Below, in pieces: positions 1-39,531 of a stretch of DNA of 64,000 bases (the stretch's first letter is position 1; the number at the start of each line of letters is the position of its first letter). Location: the NCBI RefSeq assembly GCF_026213295.1, contig NC_079432.1:7560902-7624901 (forward strand), in the 5' to 3' direction. The notes beneath the pieces are model-generated. The model was given only the letters and a program-made list of their open reading frames with translations. It did not search any database and was not told the DNA's origin. Position numbers and translations under genes: made by a program. The DNA comes from Gadus chalcogrammus. Lineage: Eukaryota; Chordata; Actinopteri; Gadiformes; Gadidae.

Positions 1-269
<269 letters not shown>

Positions 270-608
270 CGCGCACGTGCGTGTGTGTGTATGCGTGGGC
301 ACGCGCGTGTGTTTGCATGCGTGGGCGTGTGGGTGTGTGTCTCTGACCATGTTTGTGTAGATACGTGTGTGTTTTGTGTGTATGCGTGGGCGCGCTCATC
401 CGTGTGTGTGTGCGTTGGTGGGGGGGACTCAACCTGTTCAAGGTCCTTATTCCGCCTTGCTCAGACTCCCCGGCTTGTCCTTCTATCAGCCACTGATGTC
501 AGCGCACAGGAATGCTACGGCACTGTTGCAGGCCCGGCCTCCCTAGATCTACGGGTGACATAGTTGTTACAGGACCGTAGTGGCCTCCCACGTCTTCTGG
601 GCTGCTGC

Positions 609-649
609 CGCTGTGGGACCGGGGGGGGAGAGAGAGGGAGAAAGAGAGA

Positions 650-687
<38 letters not shown>

Positions 688-715
688 GAGAGAGAGAGAG
701 AGAGAGAGAGAGAGG

Positions 716-757
<42 letters not shown>

Positions 758-778
758 GAGAGAGAGAGGGAGAGAGAG
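609..778. repeat. (AG)n microsatellite upstream of ccn2
   Basis: AG dinucleotide run interrupted by GGGG steps. It lies about 650 nt upstream of the ccn2 TATA box. The rest of 416-1120 shows no gene. Confidence 0.95.
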
Positions 779-1123
779 CGAGCACCTGGGGACCTGGAGA
801 TCAGCCGAAGAGCACCAGCTGCCATCGGCACGTTAGACCCGAGACACCTTTCACCTGGGAACGCATTGTCATGGTTGCAATGTTGAACCCATGACTGATG
901 AATGCGACATTCATGCCAAAGTCATTCCATCTTTTTTGGAGATTACGTTTGTTTATTCCACGCCCCCCCCCCTCCCCATCCTCTTCTTCCATTATTTAGT
1001 TTTCAACCTGTTGTTTGAGTCATGTCCTTTCGAAAAAAAACATACATCTACATACACATAGTGTATATTCAAGATGCCCATATTTATAGGTACCGGCTGT
1101 CTTGTTTGTGAAGTCAGTGTTGA

Positions 1124-1287
1124 GGAATGCCCAGTGTGGGGTCCGACCAGACTCCCCCCGCCCCTCCCCAGATGAAAGCCCCCGGGGAGAGGGCTGTGGT
1201 TGTTTGGCCCGGGCAGTGGAGCACTGCCTTCAGACAGCAGGAATGTGGGATGTCTGGAGCGGAGGGCAGGAAGCAAGGGAAGGAATG
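1124..1287 (+). promoter_or_regulatory. ccn2: Cluster of three GGAATG (TEAD/MCAT-type) elements in the ccn2 promoter
   Basis: GGAATG occurs at 1124-1129, 1240-1245 and 1282-1287, within 300 nt upstream of the TATA box at 1420. Mammalian CTGF is a classic YAP/TAZ-TEAD target whose proximal promoter holds three GGAATG sites, so the same number and spacing class here suggests conserved Hippo-pathway control. A CAGAC (SMAD-type) motif abuts the middle site at 1231-1235. Motif presence is seen directly; binding is inferred. Confidence 0.6.
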
Positions 1288-1419
1288 CCAGCTATGTCCA
1301 TGTTTGTCTAAGGGGGCCGACTCTCCATTCACCAAGCCCCCCCGCCCCTACCCCAACTCCCACCCGCCCTCACACACCTCCCCTCTTCATCCCCGATGAC
1401 GCGTAGCGGGGCCAGCGGG

Positions 1420-1426
1420 TATAAAG
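1420..1426 (+). promoter_or_regulatory. ccn2: TATA box of ccn2
   Basis: TATAAAG in a GC-rich context, about 260 nt before the start codon. The expected transcription start is about 1445-1455, giving a 5'UTR of roughly 230 nt. Mammalian CTGF also has a TATA promoter and a 5'UTR of about 200 nt. Confidence 0.75.
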
Positions 1427-1678
1427 GAGGCAGCTCTCTCCAGTCAGAGATCAGAACGACTCCTCTACTGAAGCTAACCTCATAGCTTGCACCAAGAGAA
1501 GAGAACCCAAAACACAACGAGAAAAACGAAAACGCCAGGAAGCAAACTGACGAGATCAGCTTGATCCGACACTGAGATACCTACCGAAACTTCCGGCTGA
1601 AAACCCGAACCTAAGACGAAAAGGACGTTTTTTTGGGCAGATTCTCTAAACGCTCTTTTTCTTAAGGAAAAAGAAAAG

Positions 1679-3465
1679 ATGTCTCCAGGAATGACCCGAG
1701 TGATTTTGCTGCCTTTCCTGTGCCTCCTGCTCTCCTACATGGTAAGTTCCTCCACAGTGAAATGAGTATTGTACATGCAAAGCTGTTTCTTGTAGTGGTC
1801 CAGTCTACTACTACTTCTATAGCACTATGAGTAACAAAGAGGACAAGAACATCCAGTCTCTCTCGAGAACAGTCTCAAAACTTTGCTCGACTATTGAGCT
1901 AAACTCTTATCCCTGCTCTGCTGTACATTGATATGCCATAAAGGAACATAGCCTAGGACAGCATCTCTGTTCCTGAACGTGTACGCTCGCACTGTCGGTC
2001 GGACCATCCAGCGTATCTCACCTCGTTTCCCCCCCCTTCTCCTCTCTGTGTGCAGGCTGCCGGCCAAGAGTGCACGGGCCAGTGTGATTGCCCCTCATCT
2101 CCCCCTGAGTGCCCGCCGGGAGTGAGCCAGGTGATGGACAGGTGTGGCTGCTGCCGGGTGTGCGCCAAACAGATGGGAGAGCTGTGCACCGAGAGGGACA
2201 TCTGCGACCCCCACAGGGGCCTCTACTGTGACTTCGGAGGGGCGCCCATCAACAGGCGGATCGGAGTGTGTGCTGGTGAGTCATCACGGACACGCAGCTC
2301 CTTCAGTCATCGGTGGAAGAACCTCGAAAGAGGCTCAAACTCCCCCCGTTTGTCTTTAGACGCTCAGGTTAGAAACCTTTGCATGAGGACTGACCCCCCG
2401 GTCTCCTTCTCGATGTTTCTCCAGCCAGGGACGGAGCCACCTGTGTGTTCAGTGGCCTGGTGTACAAGAGCGGCGAGTCCTTCCAGAGCAGCTGCAAGTA
2501 CCAGTGCACCTGTATGGACGGGGCCATCGGCTGCGTGCCCCTGTGCTCCATGGACGTCAGGCTGCCCAGCCCCGACTGCCCCATGCCCAAGCGCGTCAAG
2601 GTGGCCGGCAAGTGCTGCGAGGAGTGGGTGTGCGACTCTGTGCGGCCCAACGCCGACAAGGTCTTCTTTGGCTCTGCTCTGGCCGGTGAGTCTTTAGAGC
2701 CTTTTATCGGCTTCTATTCTAGTGTCCACCTGTACATTGAAGTCATTCGCTCCCTACATGTCGGTGCAGCTTTTTGACCCCTCTCCCTATGTTTCCCCCC
2801 CTCCGCAGCCTACAGAGAGGAGGCGACCTTCGGCCCAGACCCCTCCATGATGAGGGAGAACTGCCTGGTTCAGACCACAGAGTGGAGCGCCTGTTCCAAG
2901 ACATGCGGCCTGGGCATCTCCACCAGGGTGACCAACGACAACCGCGAGTGCCGTCTGGAGAAGCAGACCCGCTTGTGCATGGTCCGACCCTGCGAGTCTC
3001 ACCTGGAGCAGAGCATCAGGGTGAGTCTTGACCCTAGCCCACCTCACATAAATCCACTATACACGACCACTGTGGTTCATGATCGGGATGGATCCAAAAT
3101 GGCCACCAGTCCACCTCCATTGAGAGTCTCACTGACCTGTCTGTCTCTGTTTCTTTCTCTGCCAACAGAAAGGAAAGAAGTGCATCCGCACCCCAAGGGT
3201 CTCAAAGCCCATGAAGTTTGAGATCTCCGGCTGCACCACCACCAAGTCCTACAGGCCCAAGTTCTGCGGCGTGTGCCTGGACGGTCGCTGCTGCACCCCC
3301 CACAGAACCACCACCCTGCCCATGGAGTTCAAGTGTCCCGACGGGCAGGTGATGAAGAAGCACATGATGTTCATCAAGTCCTGCGCCTGCCACCACAACT
3401 GCCCCGGCGAGAATGACATCTTTGAGTCCATGTACTACAAGAAGATGATGGGAGACATGGCCTAA
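1679..3465 (+). CDS. ccn2: CCN2 / connective tissue growth factor, 5 exons, 350 aa
   Basis: Secreted matricellular protein that modulates integrin, TGF-beta and BMP signalling in the extracellular matrix. Coding exons are 1679-1741, 2056-2275, 2425-2685, 2809-3020 and 3169-3465. All have GT-AG borders and phases join without a break, giving 350 aa (human 349). Exon 1 is the signal peptide (hydrophobic [11 protein letters not shown]). Exon 2 is the IGFBP module ([10 protein letters not shown]), exon 3 the VWC module ([18 protein letters not shown]), exon 4 TSP1 ([11 protein letters not shown]) and exon 5 the cystine-knot CT module ([17 protein letters not shown], ending GDMA). One module per exon is the CCN family layout, and the last exon is almost identical to mammalian CTGF rather than CYR61 or NOV. 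The IGFBP motif reads RCGCC where mammals have GCGCC. The window does not show whether this is the a or b teleost paralogue. Confidence 0.98.
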
Positions 3466-4570
3466 GGCGCGGCGCAGGTTGAACTTTAGACCTGAGAAGA
3501 GAAAAACTAAGAAAAAACGAAAAACAAACGCACGAACAACAGAACTCCAGATTTTTTTGCAGCTCAGTATATTATTTGTTTTTGGTCGTTGTTGTTTTTC
3601 TCGCGTCCAGCCAAAACGTATCGTATCTGTTGTTGTTTCGAGGTTGCCCTGACACGACCGTGTGTTACGGTGACACCTCTCCATAAAGTCTGACTGAGGG
3701 TTGCATGCAACTGCTCCAAAGAAAGAAAAAAACCCTGCACTAGAACTTCCCCCGCCCCCACCTCCTACTATGTACAACCCGTCCGTTCTCGTGTACACTT
3801 CGTCCAGAACTTTGACCTCCCATCTTATTTAGGTGGGAACCCCCCCACCCCCTTACCCTTGTAACCTTCCTGCCCTCCCCCCTCCCCCCCCCTCCCTAGA
3901 CCAGGCCTAACTTTAAACAGCTGCAGAGGGATAAGCAAAAGCCAATGTTCCCCTGTACAAATAGGTCTGAATGTGTCCTTGTTAGTGTTTGTTTGTATGT
4001 CATGTATGTGTGTATGTGTGTATGTGTGCGAGCAGGAGAGAGTGTGTGTCTAAGCACCTATGGTAGCAGAGGCCTCAATGGCGGCTTTGTCCCGTTCTGC
4101 GTCTAGTGGCGATTTGGAGAACGGAGAATGTGTGAGGGAGAGGTCAGAGATTGCGCCCCCAGGCACGCCCAGTGGATAGAGCGATGGCGTTAGGGTCGCA
4201 CATCGGAAAGAGGCTCGCTTGCTTTCCCTTAAGGCTTTGCCACGGCACTGAGAAAAGAAACAAAAAACGGAAAGACGTGTTGACTTTTACTAATTCAGGA
4301 CAGAGGAAAGGAACAAAGTTTGTATTTTGTACAACGAAAAAAAATGACTGGAAGAATTGTTACATTTCTTTTGCTTTGTGTAAATGATGTATATATTTGT
4401 ACAGGAGAAGTTAATTTAAAGGATGACACTTGTTGTTTGTCCTCCGCTTTATGTACCGAACGTGTCTTTTGTTTTTGTCGACTGTGTTTTTTACTATTTT
4501 ATTGAGAAGTGTGACCGAGAGTTACATGTTTTCACTTTTGTAGCTGGAAATAAAGTGTTATATATTTTTT
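3466..4570 (+). other. ccn2: ccn2 3'UTR
   Basis: Non-coding sequence from the stop codon to just past the poly(A) signal. Two stretches resemble the human CTGF 3'UTR as remembered: TTAATTTAAAG near 4410-4421, and 4505-4560 around GTTACATGTTTTCAC and AAATAAAGTGT. This suggests conserved mRNA-stability or processing elements. Confidence 0.8.
4549..4554 (+). terminator. ccn2: Poly(A) signal of ccn2
   Basis: AATAAA followed by a T-rich downstream element (ATATATTTTTTG). The GGAAATAAAGTGT context closely matches the end of the mammalian CTGF mRNA. Confidence 0.85.
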
Positions 4571-4944
4571 GATACAAACATGATGATTGGCTTCAATTAT
4601 TCTCTCTTATACTAACCCTATCTACATACATCATGTACACTCATATGTGTATCGCAAAGTTCGAGCCCATCCACACATAAACATATACTCATATCCCTAA
4701 CCATACATGTACAAATAGGAACATGAACGTTGAGATGACTTTCCCTTCAAATGCTTTAACTTTCCAACTTTTAAACTCACCATTGAATTAATTCACCTCT
4801 TCTTCTGAGATAATAAAACAATGTCCCAAGGTATACAACTAAATAAGAATAAATTATTCTTAACTCCAACAGAAAGTTGTATTGTGTCCTCTAAATCCAC
4901 AGCACAATAATAATCTGAGAACGATGAGTAGGATCTACAGTCCA

Positions 4945-5085
4945 GAGGCCAGATGTATGGTGGGTTACACATCAACCTGATACACAGGCCAGCTGTATGG
5001 GGGGGTTACACATCAACCTGATACACAGGCCAGGTGTATGGGTGGGTTACACATCAACCTGATACAGGCCAGGTGTATGGGTGAG
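4945..5085. repeat. Minisatellite, unit about 41 nt, about 3.5 copies
   Basis: Four starts of GGCCAGVTGTATGG, three of which run through GTTACACATCAACCTGATACA. Copies differ by a few bases and the third lacks a CA step. Confidence 0.9.
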
Positions 5086-5374
5086 TACCACTTGTCCAGA
5101 GTCCAGGTCAAGGGGTGGGTTATACATGACTAAATTTTTAAAAATTGTTTTCTTTCGCAGCAATGAGATTGGGCAATCGATCTAGAGATCAATTGATTCT
5201 GTAATGTGTTTTTAAAAAGTGTCTCAATATAGTGCTGTATTTTCTTAACCTGCTGTTGCAGACTAACTTGATCCGGCCTCTATGTAGGTTTAAAGACTGG
5301 ATGCGTTTATATTCATGCATGTTATGTGTATTTTTGTTTTTGTGAATTCTTGCCTTCATTAGGCATGACTTTAA

Positions 5375-5489
<115 letters not shown>

Positions 5490-7099
5490 AAGAGTTTCTG
5501 CACTGACCTCTGTAGGGCACTTTAGCTTCAAATATGTTTTCCGTTTTAAAGAACTTCATGAATAAAGCTATTTTACTATTAGAAAAACTGGCAGGTCAGC
5601 CACCCTTTTACACAAGCCTTTCATTCAGAGAAGCCTTCATGGCCGGAAAAAAATAAAAAAATAAACATGTGTTCTATGTCGCTATCTAGTGGTCACTCTA
5701 AAACATATCTATGTACTCCGCTATACCAAGAAAATACATAAATTTATACTTTTATTACTTTCCATGACAGTAAAGTTTAAACTCCAAAATGGTTACGTAA
5801 TGGTGTGCTATGACAAAATGTATTTTATGTAGTAACGAAATATTCAACTATTTATTTATTTATTTAATATTTTACTATCTGCTCTTTTGGGAATGGCTCC
5901 AACTTGAACACTGTGTGTGTTTCTATGATGACTCATCTTCTCAACTGCTCAGCAACAAGACAAACACAACCAAATCTGGTGTCAATACGTACCATATGTC
6001 TTGTCTATAATGAGGACTATTGTGCTATAGTTTAATAGTGTTTATTTATGATCTAGCATAATGTTGGCTTGTACATCTAACTTTAACTAATATGCAATGT
6101 GGTCAGAATGTTTAGGTTCATATGTAACAAAGAAATATAAATAAATATCAAAATAATCACCTGTTTGCTTTTCAATTGTTTAGCCTTGGTATTGTTTACA
6201 TACAGTCAATATGATTTACCAAACAGTTTTCTCCCCAAGAATAATTATCAATTTATTTGGTCTTCCTACATAAATCGCATACAATTAAACAATACAATCC
6301 ACTCATTTGTTGGCTAAAAATGTCCAATTATTGCCTTGGCTTTCAGTTGTAGCTATAACACATAAGCATAGCCATGCGTAAGAATCAATAGCTTTTTACA
6401 TATGATTAGGAAATTACTGTACACTTCTAGTTTTTTAGCATGTGATGAATCTAACAATGCTCATACTCTTCTCATGAATCGATGTGAAGTGCTGGCATTA
6501 TTCGAGAAGCAGGCAAGGTATCGCACTAAAGCAATGAGAGAGCCAGAGATGGAAAGCGAGAAAGAGAAAGAGGGAGAGAGAGAGAGAGAGATTGAGAGTG
6601 AGAGATAGATTGAAAGGGAGAGTGAGATAGAGCGAGAGAGGGAGAAACAGCCAAAGTGAAAGAGTGAGGGAGTGACACTCCAAAGCTATTGAAAGCAAGA
6701 AAACAGCATGTAGCATCTAGCATATGAATGTACCAACATGTAGTATAGGCTCCATGACGACATAACGTCGCACACTCAGAAACAGCACGCTCTGTGCCAT
6801 TGTGTTCGTCATGTTGGGTCGCTATCTAGCTGTGACTACGCAACTATGCTCAAGTATTTTAAACAAGCAGAGGCATCAGCAATGTGGGGGGGGGGGGGGC
6901 AGGGGTTAGCATCCTCCAGACCTACTCAAAGATAAAACACCCCCCACGTCTCCTCCACGCCGAGCAAACCCCGTCCGCATCATGGAGAGAGAGATAGGCC
7001 GCTAAACACAAGCAGGAGGAACCTGGAAAGAGGAAGATGAAGGAGCTAAAGAGGAAGAAGAGGAAAGCGGTGTTCCCGCCGCACGCCGTCAGGGACCCC

Positions 7100-15192
<8,093 letters not shown>

Positions 15193-15413
15193 GTTTTCTT
15201 TATTCAGAATCAGCAACGATTCACTCTCCAGGAAAAAAATAAATGTCTTCGATTTCAGAAGATGGTAATCTATCTCCGCCTCCTTGAACGAACACAGCAA
15301 GTTATGGATGCATGGTGGACCAAACTCTCCTGATGTCTGACGCGCTCCTGCCTTCTCCTGCACCAACGATCCTCGTCTCTATTACCACGGACACCTAACA
15401 GCAAGAGGACCCG

Positions 15414-15421
15414 TTTTTATA
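15414..15421 (-). promoter_or_regulatory. chga: TATA box of chga
   Basis: TATAAAAA on the - strand, about 220 nt upstream of the start codon. Confidence 0.65.
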
Positions 15422-15442
15422 GTTAGATCTGCATAGAGGAAA

Positions 15443-15450
15443 TGACATCA
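15443..15450 (-). promoter_or_regulatory. chga: CRE-like site of chga
   Basis: TGATGTCA, one base from the CRE consensus TGACGTCA, about 22 nt upstream of the TATA box. Mammalian CHGA promoters depend on a proximal CRE at a similar place for neuroendocrine expression. Function is inferred. Confidence 0.55.
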
Positions 15451-17653
15451 TCGTTAGGCATACGGTTGTCACCTCTGAAAAAAAAGAGAGGTATATATAA
15501 CAGCAAGCACAGTTTTTTTCACTTTATGTTTGCGGTCCTAATCTCGATTGCAGGAAATTGCTCGTTGGCTAGTGGTGCCACAGTATAGTATAACTTATGT
15601 TACTTGAAATCATACAGCATAACCTACACAAAGTTGCATGCACACACACACTTTATAGTGTATGTTTAAATACAGTTTGTGTCAATAGATACATATGCTT
15701 TTTATCAGTTTATATATCTAGGTCGAGATCAGTAAACAGAGCAACATTTCATATTTGTCTGCGTTTATTAAGGACTACGGTTCCACTGTCTTACTGGATG
15801 ATGGGAGATTGGATGTCTCTGCTTCCTGATTGTGTTGCTAGGGAACAGTAAATTGAAAACCTTCCTGCTACAGTACCTTCTCTCTGGCACTTGCATCCTT
15901 GTTGCGTACAGGTGGCTTGAATCGCGAGGGGATGAAAAGATGACCCCTCTCACACATTATTGATAGAAATCTAATGAAACGTTCCAGGTTAAATCACTGA
16001 TCATTTGCCATAGTTGTATCTGCTGTATAAGACTCTGTGATTTTAACAATTTATTCAGAATACAAATCCAGGGTTACTTTGAAATTCCACGCCCAAAATA
16101 TTTAGAAATACACCCGTGTGATGAAATAGACATAGTGCTTCAGTGGGAAGGATATACAGTCCATGCTCAGAGCTCCCTCTCCTTGCATATCAATGTGCTT
16201 CATGAATAGGCAGTGTGACACACTTTTATATTATATTATATATTTTATATTATTTGCTCTTTTGTTACCAAGGCGGTGTCGGCCTGATGCGTTGTGGAAT
16301 AGGTTAGCTGCGTTTCATTTCCTCTTGGATCAGGCGCAGAGACCTATCTCGTCCCACACATATTTGCACAGAATCAAGCAGTAAAGGGACTGTTTGCACA
16401 TAAAGTGGGATTCTCAATGAACACTATGATGGAGTAATTATGCAACAACAGCTCATTGCATGATTCAGCTCATGATAAAAATGCTACTTACAAATCCGTT
16501 AACATAAACACTATTAGGCCTATGATATAAAGTATTACAAACACAAATCTAGGCCTTCTATCTGTTTTTAACAGGACTCACTCAACTAGTTTTGTCCGAT
16601 GATTAGCCATTTCTGCCCGTCTGAATTCACAGTGATGGATGGTAAAGGCACACCATGTCAGATTATCTTATTGTCTGTCAATGATCTACTTCTCTAAATG
16701 CTATGGACTGCGGCACTGTTGTAGCCTATACTCTGCACACACTGATGCACCAAAGACAGACAAAGACCTTTCCACTGAGAATTTGAACAGCAAAAGCACT
16801 TGTTCTCTATATACTATACTATTATACTCTCCACTCTATTTAACTGTACCAAGGTGCATGCATAAGCCTATATAAGCTTTCCCATTGTGTCATTAAAGTT
16901 GGTCTATCTCGTGGTGAAGCCTCATTGCTGAGACACGTTCGGGCCCCAATCCATGACACACGATATGAGGGTGATACCGCCTTCACCTGCCCGTGGTGTT
17001 TACCTTCATTACACCTGCTCCGCATAATGAACTCAGACATGAATGGGCCATTCAACCTGGAGTGTCTGATCGTGTTCCATGGCTCCTGAAGTTGAATGCT
17101 CAATGTATAGAAACATTATGTAAATAACATTTTCCAGTATAGCCTGAATGTGATATTTGTGTCATTCATGGTCATTTCTAACATGATAAAGGAAATGTTC
17201 ATCATACAGCTCAAATGCAAATGAGTTCCAGAATCTATTCCACAAAAGTAGGCCAACAAATTCAGCAGCAGAATATTAAATGGCTGAATTTTCTGCACAT
17301 TAGTTGTTGATGGAGCAGAAATAATGATAACGATCTGAATACCAACAAAGGAATGGTAAAAAAAAGACCCAAACCTAAATTAAAACCAAAAGTCCTGGGC
17401 CAGGCTGCCGTCTGAACAGTTGAGTTCTCAGTCTACAACGGGAGTTCTGTAGGGTTTCCGCTGACATGAAGTCGGTTGGGGGATCGATCCACCATTTTGG
17501 AGCCAGGACACACCGTTAAAAAAGCAGTGTAAGTCGGTTTGGATTAAACGTGTCAGCTAAAAGACTAAATAGTAAATAGTATCGTCCAGCCTTGGCAGAC
17601 ACCAGTTCTTTTGGCACTAGCCGTGTGTTGAACGTGACAGACGGCCGGGGGCG
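15451..17653. other. chga-plb1-like intergenic region
   Basis: AT-rich, mostly unique DNA. No gene, RNA or clear repeat recognised. The short ORFs have no family resemblance. Confidence 0.55.
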
Positions 17654-24787
<7,134 letters not shown>

Positions 24788-26937
24788 GGTGTGTGCGGTT
24801 GTGTGGATGAGACCCGCACAATGTGATGACACGGATGCGTCACTTTATGTTGGTCACCTTGCAAAACTATCCCCCTCCCACAAAAGGGCTGAGTGACACG
24901 GTGAAACAAACGGACCCTCTTTGACATGAGTATCTGTGTAGGATTCATATTGGTGCAGAATCATAATTAAGGAAGATCAATTCAATTTTTCGGACAGGTG
25001 TTAAATATCCACGTCTTTTATTCTTTTCAGTACAAACTCATCGTGATGGTAAAAATGCAGTCATTAAGTCTTATGCCAGTGTTTGTTTAAGTTTAAACAA
25101 AATTAGAATAAGACTAGTTACTTTTATACAGGGGGCTGGTCAAAATATTTCACTGTTCGTCACTCACAACATGCTTCTCTATACAACTTTCCTCTATTTT
25201 GCTCGGTTTTTATTGCCAAAGAAAAGTATTAAGGATAATACGACAAAAACAAAACAGTGGCCAGATGGAAAAATTGTTGAGAAAAGCAATTGGCAAAATG
25301 TTGAAAATAAATGTATTTGCTTCGTTCCAACAGATTCTACAAGCGAATCGCTTCCCATTGCAAGACCAGTGTCCATCTCCATTTGACCAGTGACCGTCTC
25401 CATTCGACCAGTGTCCATCTCCATTTGAGCGGCTGAATCTCCTCCAGTGGGGATCCAAAAAGGCCTCCTGAGGAGGGTGGATATACTCTCCAAAAAGCTG
25501 ACATTATGGAACCATACACAAAGACATTGCATGCCACCATTTTAATGAAGAGGCCTGCTCCACGCATTTGTGCATGAGGAAGAAAAAGGAGAAACAAATT
25601 TGGCCACAACAAGCTGTGACAAAAAAAATACAATAAAAATAATTAAGCACTCGCCACAAAGGAAACTTCAGAGAGCCACAGGAAACGATCTTGAATTAAA
25701 TTAATCCCTCGGTGACCTTTGAACTGTGGTTCAAAGCCAACGCACTCTGATAGGCACACAGCACATTATGCAGAGCAAGGATTCTCTTGCACTGAAAAGT
25801 CTACACACACACACACACACACGAGATGACTCAACGTAACCAAGACACAATTAGCAACCTATATTCCCAAGAGTCTAAAAAGGTTAATTTCGTACATTCC
25901 ATAATGTATTTCTTCCACAACCACCAATATTTGTTTTGCTGACAGAGAAATGGCTTTAAGAGAACATCTAGCGGTCCTCATTAATTCCAGTGTTAACTTA
26001 TCCTCTAGGTAAGAATCTGAATTGAACAGAAGTCAATATATTTCAATTTATACAAATGATACTTAAAACGATGTGCCAAGAGGTGTTTTCGCCATGAGAG
26101 AACTTGTTCTTTCATCCCATCGTAAAGAAAGTTTTACCCAAACAAAACGGTCTGTTCCAAAATGAAGCACAAAATTCAGCAAAAAACGAGGAGCAAAAAC
26201 ATGCAGTAAGATAAGACCACGTTATGTAAGAAGACTATATCATGACGCCATAGAGCGTGACTGACTTGGGTTCACTCTCCCAAGAGAGAGAGAGAGAGAG
26301 GAAAAATACCCCACAACAAAGTCAAACTGTGGCAGTATAGGTCCCTTTTAGGAGGGGAGAAGGAAGTGAAATACAAGCACCACTGAACCGATTCCAAATT
26401 ATTTTATTTGTCCCAAAGATCGGACAGGGACCCGATGATCTGTGGCTGATTCCATGGAGGAGGGGGGGGGGGAAAGAGAGAGAGAGAGCGAGAGCGAGAG
26501 CGAGAGATAGAGAGAGATAGAGAGAGAGGGAGAGAGAAGGTCGGCAGGGTAAAAACCCAGAGTCACAAACTGACAAGTCCAAAGTCTGTGTTTTCCCTTA
26601 CTTATTCCCTCACTTATTTTCTGCCTCCTACTTAAAAATTCCCAAATGGTGAATAGCGACAAAAACCCAGCATAACATTTCTAGACTTCTTTTTCTCGTT
26701 TTCATGCGGAGGGAAGCAGGTTAAGGATCAGGGGGAATATGCTATGCGCTAGCTGGTCGCTAGCAGGTTAGCGACGGCTAATCCATGGGGGAAGGGGCGG
26801 GGCTTAGCACAGTCCCCGTGTTCCACAGCCTTTTGATTTCTGTCCCTTGCTGGCTTCCCTCCGTGCGATGTGTGTATGTGAATGTGTGAGTGTGTGCTGT
26901 GTGGCGTGTTGTGTGTGTGTGTGTGTGTTCCTCTCCC
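24788..26937. other. plb1-like-sel1l intergenic region
   Basis: No gene seen. It contains a 21-nt tandem repeat (25366-25430), an AG tract (26461-26537) and, at 26403-26408, a TTTATT that may be the sel1l poly(A) signal on the - strand. Confidence 0.5.
25366..25430. repeat. 21-nt tandem repeat, three copies
   Basis: Units of the form CCAGTGTCCATCTCCATTTGA with one or two substitutions each. Confidence 0.85.
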
Positions 26938-39531
<12,594 letters not shown>

